A stretch of DNA of 64,000 nucleotides from Amycolatopsis albispora (lineage in GTDB: Bacteria; Actinomycetota; Actinomycetes; Mycobacteriales; Pseudonocardiaceae): positions 186,001-250,000 of the forward strand of contig NZ_CP015163.1 in the NCBI RefSeq assembly GCF_003312875.1. Reading direction: 5' to 3'. The notes under the pieces are model-generated. The model saw only the letters and a program-made list of their open reading frames with translations. It was not told where the DNA came from and did no database searches. The number at the start of each line of letters is the position of its first letter. Position 1 is the first letter of the stretch. The translations under genes and the position numbers were made by a program. Below, in pieces: positions 57,769 to 64,000 of the stretch.

Positions 57769-57864
57769 TCATTCAAGTTCCGGCGGCGAGTCCATCGTCA
57801 CCTTTGGGGTGAACGATGTATCTGAGCGCTCGGTGCCACCACCTGTACTGGCGGACCAGCTCAT
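57769..57864 (-). CDS. 31-residue ORF coupled to the integrase gene
   Basis: It starts at ATG 57864, overlapping the integrase stop (ATGA), and ends at TGA 57769. Ser/Thr/Gly-rich peptide without a clear fold. The coupling suggests it is translated; its role is unknown. Confidence 0.4.
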   Translation of the reverse strand: MSWSASTGGGTERSDTSFTPKVTMDSPPELE

Positions 57865-59333
57865 GCTGCGTCCTTCTTCTCGATGTGGATGCGGTCGCGG
57901 TAGTCGCCCTCCAGATGGCGGGGCTTGCGTCCCTTCTTCCCCTTCAAGATCGTCACCGTGCACAGCGCGTCCACGATCGCCCGCCTGCGCTCGATGGGGG
58001 TCAGCTCCGGGTTCATGAAGACTTCGGCCGGGTTCGGTGCGTCCGCGACTCCGCTGAGCACCGAGCTGGACGCCCGGGAAGCGAGGTCGGTGTTGACCTC
58101 GTCCAGCTTGAGGATGATCTTGTTCCGCTGTCGCAGGAAGGCCGCACGCGATAGCTCGCCGTCGCCCAACATGTCCTCCAGCTCCCTGATGCGCGTTCGG
58201 AGCGAGGTCGCCTGAGTTCGGAGGTCCACGGCGTCTCCGTCGGGCACCTCGATCAGGTTCGCTCCGTGCTTGATGAGCCGCGCGCAGACATAGGTGTTCA
58301 CGATGGAGTCGATGGGAGCGGCCCGAACGGCAAGGTGGAGACCATGCTTGCAGCGGTACGCCGCGTGCTTCTCGCCGCCGGAACCCGACGAGGAGATCCC
58401 GGCCGAGCGCATGAGGTCGGAGCACACGTCGCAGCGGTAGAGGTTCGTGCCCAGCCACTTGAGCGACCGGCTACCCCGGTAGCTTGTCCGGTGCTCGTTG
58501 TCGAGCAGGATCGAGCGGACGGCCAGGTACTCGTCGTCGGTGATGATCGACGGCCAGATGGCCTTCACGTTCTCCAGCACGACGCCGCGGTGCTCCATCA
58601 ACCCCGCATTGCGCGGTCGGGTCAGGATGCGCTTGAGCGTGGCCGGGTACCAGCGTGCCGATCCGCGCGGTGTCGGCACGCCCGACGCGGTCCACCGCTG
58701 GCAGATCGCGTACAGGCTCTCGCCGGAGATCACCCGCTGCACGGCATCCTTGATCATCGCCGCCTCGTGCTCGATGACCTTGATGCCGACCTCTTCGCGG
58801 TTGATCACGTTGCCGTAGGCGTCCCGGATCGTCCCCTGGTAACCGAAGGGACGCGCGCCGCCGATCCACTCGCCGCGTTCGAGGGCCTGTAGCTTCTCCC
58901 GGCACACGCGTTCGCTGATGTCCTCGGCTTCGCCTGCGTCGTTGGCAGCCAGGATGCGAGCGATCCGGCGGCCAGCGGCGGTGTTCAGGTCGAAGCTTGG
59001 CGACGCGACGTACCGGAACTCAGTCCCGTAGGTCTCGGCGAGTTCGATCTGACCTTCATGCTCGCGCGGGCGACGAGTCAGCCGGTTCGAGGTGTAGGAG
59101 GTGATCTTCTGAATGCGGCCACGCTTGGCGTCGGCCAGCAGCCGCTTGTAGTCAGGACGTGGCTTCTTCGATCGGGTCGACGCCCCGATGTCGTTGTCCT
59201 TGTAGATGTCGACCACCGTGTCGCCCTCGCTCGCCGCGAGCTTCCGGCAGTCCTGTTCCTGGCGCTCGACGCCCAGCTCGCGACCTTCACGGTCGTCGCT
59301 GATCCGGAGGTAGATCCCAACCAGCTTACCCAC
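57861..59333 (-). CDS. int: Large serine integrase
   Basis: A 490-residue serine recombinase from GTG 59333. Catalytic domain residues 1-150 with nucleophile S12 (YLRISDD) and TSNRLTRRP; recombinase domain near 170-290 (RPFGYQGT, RILTRPRNAGLMEHRG); zinc ribbon near 300-340 (CDVC ... YRCKHG); coiled coil near 390-440 (LRTRIRELEDMLGDGELSRA). It lies at the attR end, as usual, reading away from attR, with immunity operator O4 in its promoter. It integrated the phage into the VOC gene. Confidence 0.95.
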   Translation of the reverse strand: MGKLVGIYLRISDDREGRELGVERQEQDCRKLAASEGDTVVDIYKDNDIGASTRSKKPRPDYKRLLADAKRGRIQKITSYTSNRLTRRPREHEGQIELAETYGTEFRYVASPSFDLNTAAGRRIARILAANDAGEAEDISERVCREKLQALERGEWIGGARPFGYQGTIRDAYGNVINREEVGIKVIEHEAAMIKDAVQRVISGESLYAICQRWTASGVPTPRGSARWYPATLKRILTRPRNAGLMEHRGVVLENVKAIWPSIITDDEYLAVRSILLDNEHRTSYRGSRSLKWLGTNLYRCDVCSDLMRSAGISSSGSGGEKHAAYRCKHGLHLAVRAAPIDSIVNTYVCARLIKHGANLIEVPDGDAVDLRTQATSLRTRIRELEDMLGDGELSRAAFLRQRNKIILKLDEVNTDLASRASSSVLSGVADAPNPAEVFMNPELTPIERRRAIVDALCTVTILKGKKGRKPRHLEGDYRDRIHIEKKDAA

Positions 59334-59410
59334 GGCGGCCCTCCCCGGACGGGGCAGCGGCGGCCCTGCAAGGCGCTGAGCTGGAGTTATGGTCGTTCAG
59401 TCGGGGTGGT

Positions 59411-59427
59411 GTTGAATCCATTTAAAC
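59411..59427. promoter_or_regulatory. Immunity operator O4 at the integrase promoter
   Basis: GTTGAATCCATTTAAAC, the same 17-bp pattern as O1-O3 with small changes, 78 bp upstream of the integrase start and just left of the attR arm. It likely lets the repressor control the integrase. Confidence 0.62.
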
Positions 59428-59429
59428 AG

Positions 59430-59454
59430 TGTCACATGTGAAGCTATCCCTCCG
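59430..59454. other. attR: left arm of attP and core CCCTCCG
   Basis: Arm TGTCACATGTG at 59430-59440, core CCCTCCG at 59448-59454. Joining to attL gives attP with 11-bp inverted arms spaced 7 and 8 bp from the core. Bases right of the core belong to the host VOC gene. Confidence 0.9.
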
Positions 59455-59797
59455 GGTCGGTGAGGACAACCCAGCTTTCGTCGCCTTGGCCGACGTCGGC
59501 GTAGCGCGCGCCCAGGTCGAGCAGCCGCTGGACCTCTTCGTGCTGCTCGCGGTCGGTGGCGTTGACGTCGATGTGCAGCCGGTTCTTGACGGTCTTGCCC
59601 TCCGGCACGCGCGCGAAGGTCAGCGTCGGCGGCACCGGGCCGGGGCGCTTCCGGCCCTCGGGCACCGCGGGCGAGCCGATGGTGATGAACTCGTCCTGCT
59701 CTTCCTGCACCTCGTAGTCGAGGACCGCGCACCAGAACCGGGCGAGCGCTCGGGGGTCCGCGCAGTCGACGGCTAGCTCGGTGAACTTACTGGCCAC
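59444..59797 (-). pseudogene. VOC-family protein gene, 5' part, truncated by the prophage
   Basis: From ATG 59797: FTELAVDCADPRALARFWCA, VLDYEV, RLHIDVNATDREQHEEVQRL and WVVLTDPEG, then TAG created by phage sequence at attR. VOC domain proteins normally continue with -NEFCVL, which is found at attL. The truncated product lacks the last strand and the metal-ligand Glu region, so it is probably inactive. Original role (small-molecule dioxygenase, glyoxalase or resistance) cannot be told. Confidence 0.9.
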
Positions 59798-59833
59798 GTC
59801 GGGAACTCCTTGTCCGATCAGGCGAATCCGGGG

Positions 59834-60151
59834 TCAGCCGCCCTGCCACCAGCGCTTGCGCGGCTGGTCCAGCGGCGGGGCGAGCTGCGGTCCCGGCGGG
59901 GTTTCGCGGTGGGCGAGCGCCTGCTCGGCCAGGTCGAGGAAAGCGTCCACTTCGTCCTCGACGTAACCGCGCCGCCCGCGGGACGCCTTGGCGAACGCGA
60001 CGTTCCGCACGTCCGCGGGGGTGAGGTGGTCGGCACCGCGCAGGGTCTGCTCGATGCGGTCGAGGAAGGCGTCGACCGCGTCCTCGTCGTAGCCGCGCCT
60101 GCCGAACGAGGGCTTCGAGAAAACCGTGTTCCGGACGTCGTCAGGGGTCAT
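59834..60151 (-). CDS. Protein with two DivIVA-type motifs
   Basis: A 105-residue protein from ATG 60151 with two near-identical units ([29 protein letters not shown] and [29 protein letters not shown]), the actinobacterial DivIVA-domain repeat. Probably a small cell-envelope or polarity-associated protein. It overlaps the end of the response-regulator remnant by 4 nt. Confidence 0.8.
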   Translation of the reverse strand: MTPDDVRNTVFSKPSFGRRGYDEDAVDAFLDRIEQTLRGADHLTPADVRNVAFAKASRGRRGYVEDEVDAFLDLAEQALAHRETPPGPQLAPPLDQPRKRWWQGG

Positions 60152-60483
60152 GACCGCCAACCTGCCACGCCGCCGGGCCGCGCGGGGTGCGTTTCGCCCG
60201 GTTCGGTGCCGGGCAACTCGCCCGCGCGCAACACGGCCTGCGTCCGGCTGGTCACGCCGAGCTTGGCCAGCACGTTGCCGACGTGCACCTTGACCGTGCG
60301 CTCGGCCAACCCGAGCCGGTCCGCGATGTCGCGATTGGACAGTCCCGCGCGGGACCACGTCGGCCGGTTCGCCGGTGGTGCCGAGCAGGTCGAGCAGTTC
60401 CGCGCCCCCGGCGCACTGCGCAGCACCATCGCCAGTCCTTCCCGGACCAGCGCGTGGTCGTCGACCACGGCGACACGAACCAT
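60148..60483 (-). pseudogene. LuxR-type response regulator with deleted receiver domain
   Basis: The start [20 protein letters not shown] is the first strand and helix of a NarL-type receiver. The C-terminal [38 protein letters not shown] is a LuxR helix-turn-helix. Between them only about 25 residues remain, and they read in a shifted frame (the other frame gives [17 protein letters not shown], receiver-like), so the phosphorylation site Asp is missing. Deletion plus frameshift. Confidence 0.8.
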
Positions 60484-60507
60484 GGTGATCACTCTACTGT
60501 TCCGCGC

Positions 60508-60816
60508 ATGCTCACCCAGCTGCGCGCCCGCCTGGACCTCGGCATGATCGCGCTGGTCGCGCTGCTGTGCTGGGCCAGCGGGCTGGGCACCGGCAGCTGG
60601 CAGGCGGTGCTGGCGGCCACCGCGCAGTTGCTGCCGCTGGCCGCGCGGCGGCGGGCACCCGGCGTGGTGCTCGCGGTGGTCGGGGCCGCGACCGCGGTGG
60701 TGATGGGCGAGTTCAAGGGCCTGGTGGACGGCACGCTGCTGGCGCTGGTCGCCTTCGGCGTGGCGTGGACGATGGGCCTGGAACGGCGGCGGCACGTCGC
60801 CGACCGCGCCTTCTAG
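60508..60816 (+). pseudogene. N-terminal remnant of a sensor histidine kinase
   Basis: A 102-residue protein from ATG 60508 with about four membrane helices (LGMIALVALLCWASGLGTGS onward), ending in ERRRHVADRAF, the point where NarL-partner kinases continue into the dimerisation domain. A stop follows; no kinase domain is present. It is divergent from the broken response regulator. Confidence 0.7.
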
Positions 60817-60828
60817 TACCTTCGCCGG

Positions 60829-62061
60829 TCAGCGCCGCCAGAACAGCAGCCGCCGTTTCGGGCGGGGCGGCTGCGGCCGGGACTCCGCATACCGCTCGAA
60901 CCGGGCCCGGTCGTTCGCGCCCGCGACCGCCTCGAAGATCCCGGTGGCCTCCTCGGCGAGCGCGCCGTCCTCCCGCACCATCTGGCTGAACAGCAGGTTG
61001 CCGCTGCGCAGGGCGGCTTTCGCGCGGCGGGCGACACCGGCGTCGGCGTGTGACGACAACGTGTGCAGCGGCCGCAGCAACCCCATCGGATCGTCCCGCG
61101 TGAGCCTGGCTTTCAGGGGCGGAAGCAGCTCCAGCGCGACGTACAACTCGACCACGGGCGGTTCCGGAACGCGGGTGATCACCTCCCGGATGCCTTGGGT
61201 GGCAACGGGTTGCGTCCGGGCGACGCGCTCGAGCCCGGCGACGAGCGCCGGGGCGCGTTCACTTTCCTGCCTGGTGGCGGCCTGCCTGATCGCGGAGGCG
61301 TAGATGGACGGGGTCAGCAGGTAGTGGGGGAGGATCCCGTCTCCGGTATCGGGGCCGTTCCTGATCTTTTCCAGCGCCCGCACGGCCCGCCAGCTGACCG
61401 ATTCCTCCTCGTCCAGCGCGAGCAGGAGCAACGCCTCTTCGGCGTCCGGATCGGGCCCGCGCCACGAAGCCAGCAGCCCGTCGGCCACCGCCCAGCGCAC
61501 TTCCCGTGTCGGATCACCGGCCGCCCGGGCGAAGGTCGAAGCGTCGACGGCGCCGTCGGCCGCCAGCCCGGCGAGCACCTCCATCAGGTTCGCCCGGCCC
61601 TGCGGGGAAACCTCGGCGTGGAACCGGTTTTCCACCTTCGCCGGGGAAACCTGGTAGCTCCGCAGCGTGTCGAGGTAGTCGCCGACCATCGAGCCGTTCG
61701 GCACGGCTCGCGCAAGCGCGTCCAGCAGCGCGGGCACCGCGCCCTGGTGGTGGATGTCCTTGAGCGCCAGCGCAGCGCCCCAGGCGCAGGCGTCGTCGGC
61801 GAGGGACGCGGTGAGCACCGGACCGGCCCGCCGGTCTCCGAGCCGGTGCAGCGCCTCGACGAGGCCGCCCTTGAGTTCGTGGCGGTGGCCCGGCGGGGTG
61901 CCGAGCAGGCCTTCGAGCCGCTTGACGAGCACGGGGACCACCTTCGGCCCGCGTGCCTTCAGCGCGGCGATCGCCTCGTCGCGCAGGCTTTCGCCGCCGT
62001 CTTCGCCGGTGCGCCAGTACTCGAGGTGTTCGATCAGGTCGCTCACGTTTTCCTTGGCCAC
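60829..62061 (-). CDS. HEAT-repeat protein
   Basis: A 410-residue helical protein from ATG 62061. Repeated units such as LVEALHRLGDRRAGPVLTAS, WAVADGLLASWRG and WRAVRALEKIRNG follow the HEAT/PBS-lyase repeat pattern. The C-terminus is basic (RPPRPKRRLLFWRR). Likely a protein-binding scaffold; no partner is evident. Confidence 0.8.
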   Translation of the reverse strand: MAKENVSDLIEHLEYWRTGEDGGESLRDEAIAALKARGPKVVPVLVKRLEGLLGTPPGHRHELKGGLVEALHRLGDRRAGPVLTASLADDACAWGAALALKDIHHQGAVPALLDALARAVPNGSMVGDYLDTLRSYQVSPAKVENRFHAEVSPQGRANLMEVLAGLAADGAVDASTFARAAGDPTREVRWAVADGLLASWRGPDPDAEEALLLLALDEEESVSWRAVRALEKIRNGPDTGDGILPHYLLTPSIYASAIRQAATRQESERAPALVAGLERVARTQPVATQGIREVITRVPEPPVVELYVALELLPPLKARLTRDDPMGLLRPLHTLSSHADAGVARRAKAALRSGNLLFSQMVREDGALAEEATGIFEAVAGANDRARFERYAESRPQPPRPKRRLLFWRR

Positions 62062-62110
62062 GCCGGGAAGGTAGCGGTCATCGCGGGGATCGGTCCCGGG
62101 CCACGCCCTT

Positions 62111-62150
62111 GTGATGATACACAGCTACGTGGTAAGTATCAGGATATCAC
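62111..62150. promoter_or_regulatory. Dyad in the lcp promoter region
   Basis: GTGATGATAC at 62111-62120 and GTATC (62136-62140) with ATCAC (62146-62150) form a nested imperfect dyad in an AT-rich stretch 30-70 bp before lcp. TetR-type LcpR repressors control lcp in other genera; the site may serve such a regulator. Inference only. Confidence 0.35.
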
Positions 62151-62181
62151 CGATGTCGGGGGCTCAAGGAGGAGTCAGGCG

Positions 62182-63396
62182 ATGGCGGAGCTGAACAGGC
62201 GCAGGATGCTGGTGTCGGGTGGGGCCCTCGGTGCGCTCGGGGTGCTCGGCATGGCCGTTCCCGCCCGGGCCGCGGGGGCCTGGACGTGGGCCCCCAGCGG
62301 ATCGGTGGCGGGTGCCGGAGCGGGCGCGGATCCGCGGTGGGTGTGGGACGAGGAGGCCGATCCGGTGGTCGCCGCGTTGTTCGAACGCGGTGAGGTGGAA
62401 CTGGTCAACAACCTGCTGTGGAACTGGAACCGCAACGACCAGCCGTTGCCCGGCGGGTTGCCCGCCGACCTGCGGGCGTTCATCGAAAAGGCGCGGCAGC
62501 TGCCGTCGTGGGCCGACCGCGGGAAGCTGGAAACGGCCGCCGAGTTCAACAAGTCGCGCGGGCTGTACCTCAACCTGCTCAACGGGGTCGGCGGCGGCAT
62601 GCTCAGCACCGCCATTCCCAAGGAAGCCCGCTCGGTCTACTACTCGGCCGGTGGCGCGGACATGGAGGACCGCGTCGCGAAGACGAGCATTCTCGGCTTC
62701 GCCGTGGGCGCACTGAACGCCTACCGGCCCGACGGCACCTGCATGGTCAACGCGGTGAAGACGCGGCTGGTGCACGCGGCCGTGCGGCACCTGCTGCCGC
62801 AGTCACCGCACTGGTCGGGGGACATCCCGATCAGCCAGGAGGACATGCTGGTCACCTGGCACACGCTGCCGACCTACGCGATGCGCAAGCTGATCGAGTG
62901 GAAGATCCCGATGAGCGCCGCGGACAAGGCCGCCTACCTGCACGTCTGGCAGGTCACCGCGCACATGCTGGGCATTTCCGACGAGTACATCCCGGCCGAC
63001 TGGGCCGCCGCCAACGCGCAGTCCGACCAGGTGCTGCCGCCGAACATGGGCCCCACCCGCGAAGGCGTCGAGCTGACCGACATCCTGCTGGGCCAGCTCG
63101 CCGAGCAGACCAGCCCGGCCAGCATCAGCAGGCCGCTGTGCAACGCGCTGGCCCGGTTCCTGGTCGGCGAGCAGGTGGCCGACTGGGACGAGATCCCGCG
63201 TGAACCGTTCTGGGAGCAGACGATCCGGACCGTGTGGCCGGTGCTGGTGAAGTTCCGCGAGGGGCTGGTGCCGCTGCCGCTGGTGCCCGAGATCGCGTGG
63301 ACCGTCGACGAGGCGCTGCGGCAGTACATTCTCTTCTACCTCACCAAGGGACAGGAAACGAAGATCGTCATCCCGACCGGCAACCGGCCCGGCTGA
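62182..63396 (+). CDS. lcp: Latex-clearing protein (rubber oxygenase)
   Basis: A 404-residue secreted haem b oxygenase of the DUF2236/Lcp family. Tat signal NRRRMLVSGGALGALGVLGM (twin/triple Arg) at residues 5-30. The body has GGGMLSTAIPKEARSVYYSA, then GALNAYRPDGTCMVNAVKTR and LVHAAVRHLLPQSPHW, which in Lcp enzymes carries the axial His and the Arg/Thr/Lys near the haem. It cleaves poly(cis-1,4-isoprene) to oligo-isoprenoid aldehydes. ATG 62182 has AAGGAGGAG upstream. An oxiA-like gene follows 4 nt later. Confidence 0.9.
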   Translation: MAELNRRRMLVSGGALGALGVLGMAVPARAAGAWTWAPSGSVAGAGAGADPRWVWDEEADPVVAALFERGEVELVNNLLWNWNRNDQPLPGGLPADLRAFIEKARQLPSWADRGKLETAAEFNKSRGLYLNLLNGVGGGMLSTAIPKEARSVYYSAGGADMEDRVAKTSILGFAVGALNAYRPDGTCMVNAVKTRLVHAAVRHLLPQSPHWSGDIPISQEDMLVTWHTLPTYAMRKLIEWKIPMSAADKAAYLHVWQVTAHMLGISDEYIPADWAAANAQSDQVLPPNMGPTREGVELTDILLGQLAEQTSPASISRPLCNALARFLVGEQVADWDEIPREPFWEQTIRTVWPVLVKFREGLVPLPLVPEIAWTVDEALRQYILFYLTKGQETKIVIPTGNRPG

Positions 63397-63400
63397 GGCG

Positions 63401-64000
63401 GTGGTGGAGACCAGCGGGACGGCCGGGTGGCTCGGGCGGCGGCGGTTCCTCGGTTACGTGCTGGCCGCGCCGGCCCTGGTGACCGCCGCGGAAATCGGCG
63501 TGGCACGGCCGGCCGGCGCGCAGCTGCCGTCGCCCGAGATCACCGACGTGGTCGACCTCAACGACATGATGACCCTGGCGGCACTGCCGACCGCGGCGCT
63601 GGTCTCGGTCGAGGTCGAACCGGACGGCACGGTGTCGTTCGCCTTGCCGCGCGCGGAGGTGGGGCAGGGCATCACCACCTCCACGGCGATGCTGATCGCC
63701 GAGGAACTGGCCGTGCCGGTGGACCGGGTGCGAGTTTCGCTCGCCGACGCGCGGCCGGAACTGGTGTTCAACCAGCTGACCGGCGGGTCGAACACCACGA
63801 TCGCGACCTACACGCCGATCCGGGTCGCCGCCGCGCTGGCACGGCAGCGGCTGCTGGTCGCGGCCGCGCGGGAATTCGGCTCGGCGGTGGGTGAGCTGTC
63901 GATGACCGGCGGAGTGATCACCCATCCATCCGGCAGGCGAGTGGAGATCGGTGCCCTGTCGGGGAAAGCGGCGAGCAGCCGGACCCAGCAGGTGCCGGTG
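63401..64000 (+). CDS. oxiA: Molybdopterin-dependent aldehyde dehydrogenase large subunit, start only (oxiA-like)
   Basis: About 200 residues are visible from GTG 63401 before the window ends. Tat-like signal GRRRFLGYVLAAPALVTAA, then the xanthine-dehydrogenase-family opening SFALPRAEVGQGITTSTAML, IAEELAVPVDRVRVSLADA. In rubber-degrading Streptomyces, lcp is followed by oxiA-oxiB, a molybdenum hydroxylase that oxidises the aldehydes made by Lcp. The same order here supports that role; oxiB would lie beyond the edge. Confidence 0.85.
   Translation, partial: MVETSGTAGWLGRRRFLGYVLAAPALVTAAEIGVARPAGAQLPSPEITDVVDLNDMMTLAALPTAALVSVEVEPDGTVSFALPRAEVGQGITTSTAMLIAEELAVPVDRVRVSLADARPELVFNQLTGGSNTTIATYTPIRVAAALARQRLLVAAAREFGSAVGELSMTGGVITHPSGRRVEIGALSGKAASSRTQQVPV

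Larger units (their letters stand above)
13416..59454. mobile_element. Integrated siphovirus-type prophage, about 46 kb
   Basis: It is bounded by attL and attR with a 7-bp shared core in a split VOC gene. It encodes a serine integrase, repressor, replication and recombination functions, a complete head-tail morphogenesis series, a lysis cassette and cargo genes (RiPP pathway, Lsr2, two morons). All expected structural modules are present, so the element may be functional, although several core genes lack a canonical start codon. Confidence 0.95.

Overview
The window comes from a high-GC actinomycete. Gene content and style (IclR, LysR and MerR regulators, a Lsr2-type nucleoid protein, an XRE/DUF397 regulator pair, a latex-clearing protein followed by a molybdenum hydroxylase) suggest Pseudonocardiaceae, probably Amycolatopsis or a relative; the genus is inference. 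I saw no rRNA, tRNA or CRISPR array.

Left host flank (1-13415): a partial GlxA-type regulator; a two-subunit 3-oxoacid CoA-transferase divergent from an IclR regulator; a membrane-anchored protein; a two-HTH regulator; a serine hydrolase broken by one in-frame TGA; a SnoaL-like protein; an FAD monooxygenase divergent from its MerR regulator; a LysR regulator divergent from an M20 peptidase-MHS transporter pair; and small ORFs including a zinc ribbon. Three dispersed palindromes sharing the core GAATGTGGCTTTC lie between these genes.

Prophage (13416-59454, about 46 kb): a siphovirus-type prophage inserted by a large serine integrase into a VOC (glyoxalase-fold) gene. The two halves of that gene sit at the ends and share the 7-bp core CCCTCCG. 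From left to right it carries: repressor and Cro-like genes; an early rightward operon with YqaJ exonuclease, RecT, DUF2303, a replication-initiator-like gene with a candidate origin inside it, and a Holliday-junction-resolvase-like nuclease; a leftward operon of ten small genes (HTH, ParB-like, zinc-binding); DUF932, HNH and PAPS-reductase-like genes; terminase, portal, MuF-like protein, scaffold, capsid, head-tail connectors, tail tube, frameshifted tail chaperone, tape measure and minor tail genes; a lysis cassette; and a leftward group with a degenerate resolvase-like protein and Lsr2. Two genes in the structural operon (30867-31325 and 37316-37882) point the other way and look like morons.

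The most notable cargo is at 52.3-57.4 kb. A DUF397/XRE-DUF5753 regulator pair is divergent from an operon ending in a graspetide-type precursor peptide (TgmA-like), an ATP-grasp ligase (TgmB-like) and a PIMT-family methyltransferase. This is a RiPP pathway carried inside a prophage and is my lead candidate for an undescribed system. Four near-identical 17-bp palindromes (GTTGAA-N5-TTTAAC type) at the repressor/Cro region, the Lsr2 promoter and the integrase promoter look like one immunity regulon. Five core phage genes have a good ribosome binding site but no ATG, GTG or TTG start (GTA, GTA, ATT, CTG, CTG).

Right host flank (59455-64000): the 5' part of the VOC gene, a double-DivIVA-motif protein, remnants of a two-component system, a HEAT-repeat protein, and lcp followed by the start of an oxiA-like gene, the order known from rubber-degrading actinomycetes.
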